The position numbers and the translations under genes were made by a program. Below, one piece after another: positions 5,751 to 5,859 of a stretch of 5,859 nucleotides of DNA (positions are counted from its first letter, which is position 1; the number at the start of each line of letters is the position of its first letter). Under the pieces are notes generated by a model that saw only the letters and a program-made list of their open reading frames with translations, searched no databases and was not told where the DNA came from. The stretch is from UBA7985 sp049612785 (GTDB taxonomy: Bacteria > Pseudomonadota > Alphaproteobacteria > UBA7985), in the NCBI GenBank assembly GCA_049612785.1, contig JBMZBW010000141.1:1-5859 (forward strand). The letters run 5' to 3'.

Positions 5751-5859
5751 CTATCCTTTGATTGAAGTTTCAAGCGAATACTCTCCGTCCCCGAACTGGA
5801 AAACGTGAACTTCAATGGTGTTTAAAGGGCCGAGTGTGATGGGCTCTAGCGGCCTGGTT
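5751..5859 (-). CDS. C-terminal fragment of an unrecognised protein (partial, cut by the window edge)
   Basis: On the minus strand a frame is open from the window edge (first full codon at 5858) to TAG at 5753-5751, giving 35 residues and a stop. The fragment has a plausible protein pattern: a PLEPITLGPL segment, then alternating residues that look like two beta strands (TIEVHVFQF and YSLETSIKG) joined by a GDGE turn. The other minus frame beginning at the edge stops sooner, and the plus strand carries stops here. It has the same orientation as the 92-residue gene and lies 137 nt upstream of it, so the two could share a transcript. The fragment is too short to assign a family. Confidence 0.5.
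   Translation of the reverse strand, partial: TRPLEPITLGPLNTIEVHVFQFGDGEYSLETSIKG
5762..5773. repeat. Small inverted repeat TTGAA-gt-TTCAA
   Basis: TTGAA at 5762-5766 and TTCAA at 5769-5773 are perfect inverted 5-mers with a 2-nt centre, lying within the last codons of the partial minus-strand gene. It could be an operator-like half-site pair for the gene to its left, but such a short palindrome in AT-rich DNA can easily be chance. Confidence 0.25.

Noticed and set aside
1..5859. Search for CRISPR, tRNA, insertion sequence ends, phage or defence genes
   Set aside because: No regular repeats with spacers, cloverleaf arms, transposase motifs or defence domains were seen on either strand.

Overview
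The window looks like part of an alphaproteobacterial chromosome or replicon, most likely Rhodobacterales (Roseobacter/Rhodobacter group). This is inferred from moderately high GC, GTG starts with strong Shine-Dalgarno sequences, and a gene set resembling the smo/mtl polyol loci of Rhodobacter and the mtl locus of Pseudomonas fluorescens. Genus cannot be fixed from the sequence alone.

Layout: positions 1-183 hold the last 60 codons of an ABC-transporter substrate-binding protein (SmoE/MtlE type). A 154-nt gap follows that contains three consecutive stem-loops and no gene. Then comes a tight plus-strand cluster: two MalF/MalG-type permeases (338-1291 and 1301-2209), a short-chain dehydrogenase (2214-2993), an AraC-family regulator with a cupin-like sensor domain (3003-3926), and a long-chain mannitol 2-dehydrogenase (3926-5338). 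Gaps inside the cluster are 9, 4 and 9 nt, then a 1-nt overlap, so it is almost certainly one operon. Its promoter lies left of the window.

The genes fit together as a polyol uptake and oxidation module. The binding protein and permeases import a hexitol or pentitol (mannitol, sorbitol or arabitol are the likely candidates). The two dehydrogenases oxidise polyols to ketoses such as fructose. The AraC protein probably senses the polyol and activates the operon. The transporter ATPase gene (smoK/mtlK-type ABC subunit) is not in the window, although it follows the second permease in the best-known homologous operons. No ketose kinase is present either.

The right end is different. A 92-codon gene of unknown function on the minus strand (5335-5613) runs tail-to-tail into the mannitol dehydrogenase gene, and the two use the same TTAA for their stops. 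An AT-rich 137-nt spacer separates it from the 3' end of another unrecognised minus-strand gene (5751-5859), which is cut by the window edge. I see no insertion sequence, CRISPR array, tRNA, rRNA or phage gene. The main content is a known kind of catabolic operon; the less ordinary points are the missing ATPase, the triple stem-loop spacer, and the two unknown genes at the right end.
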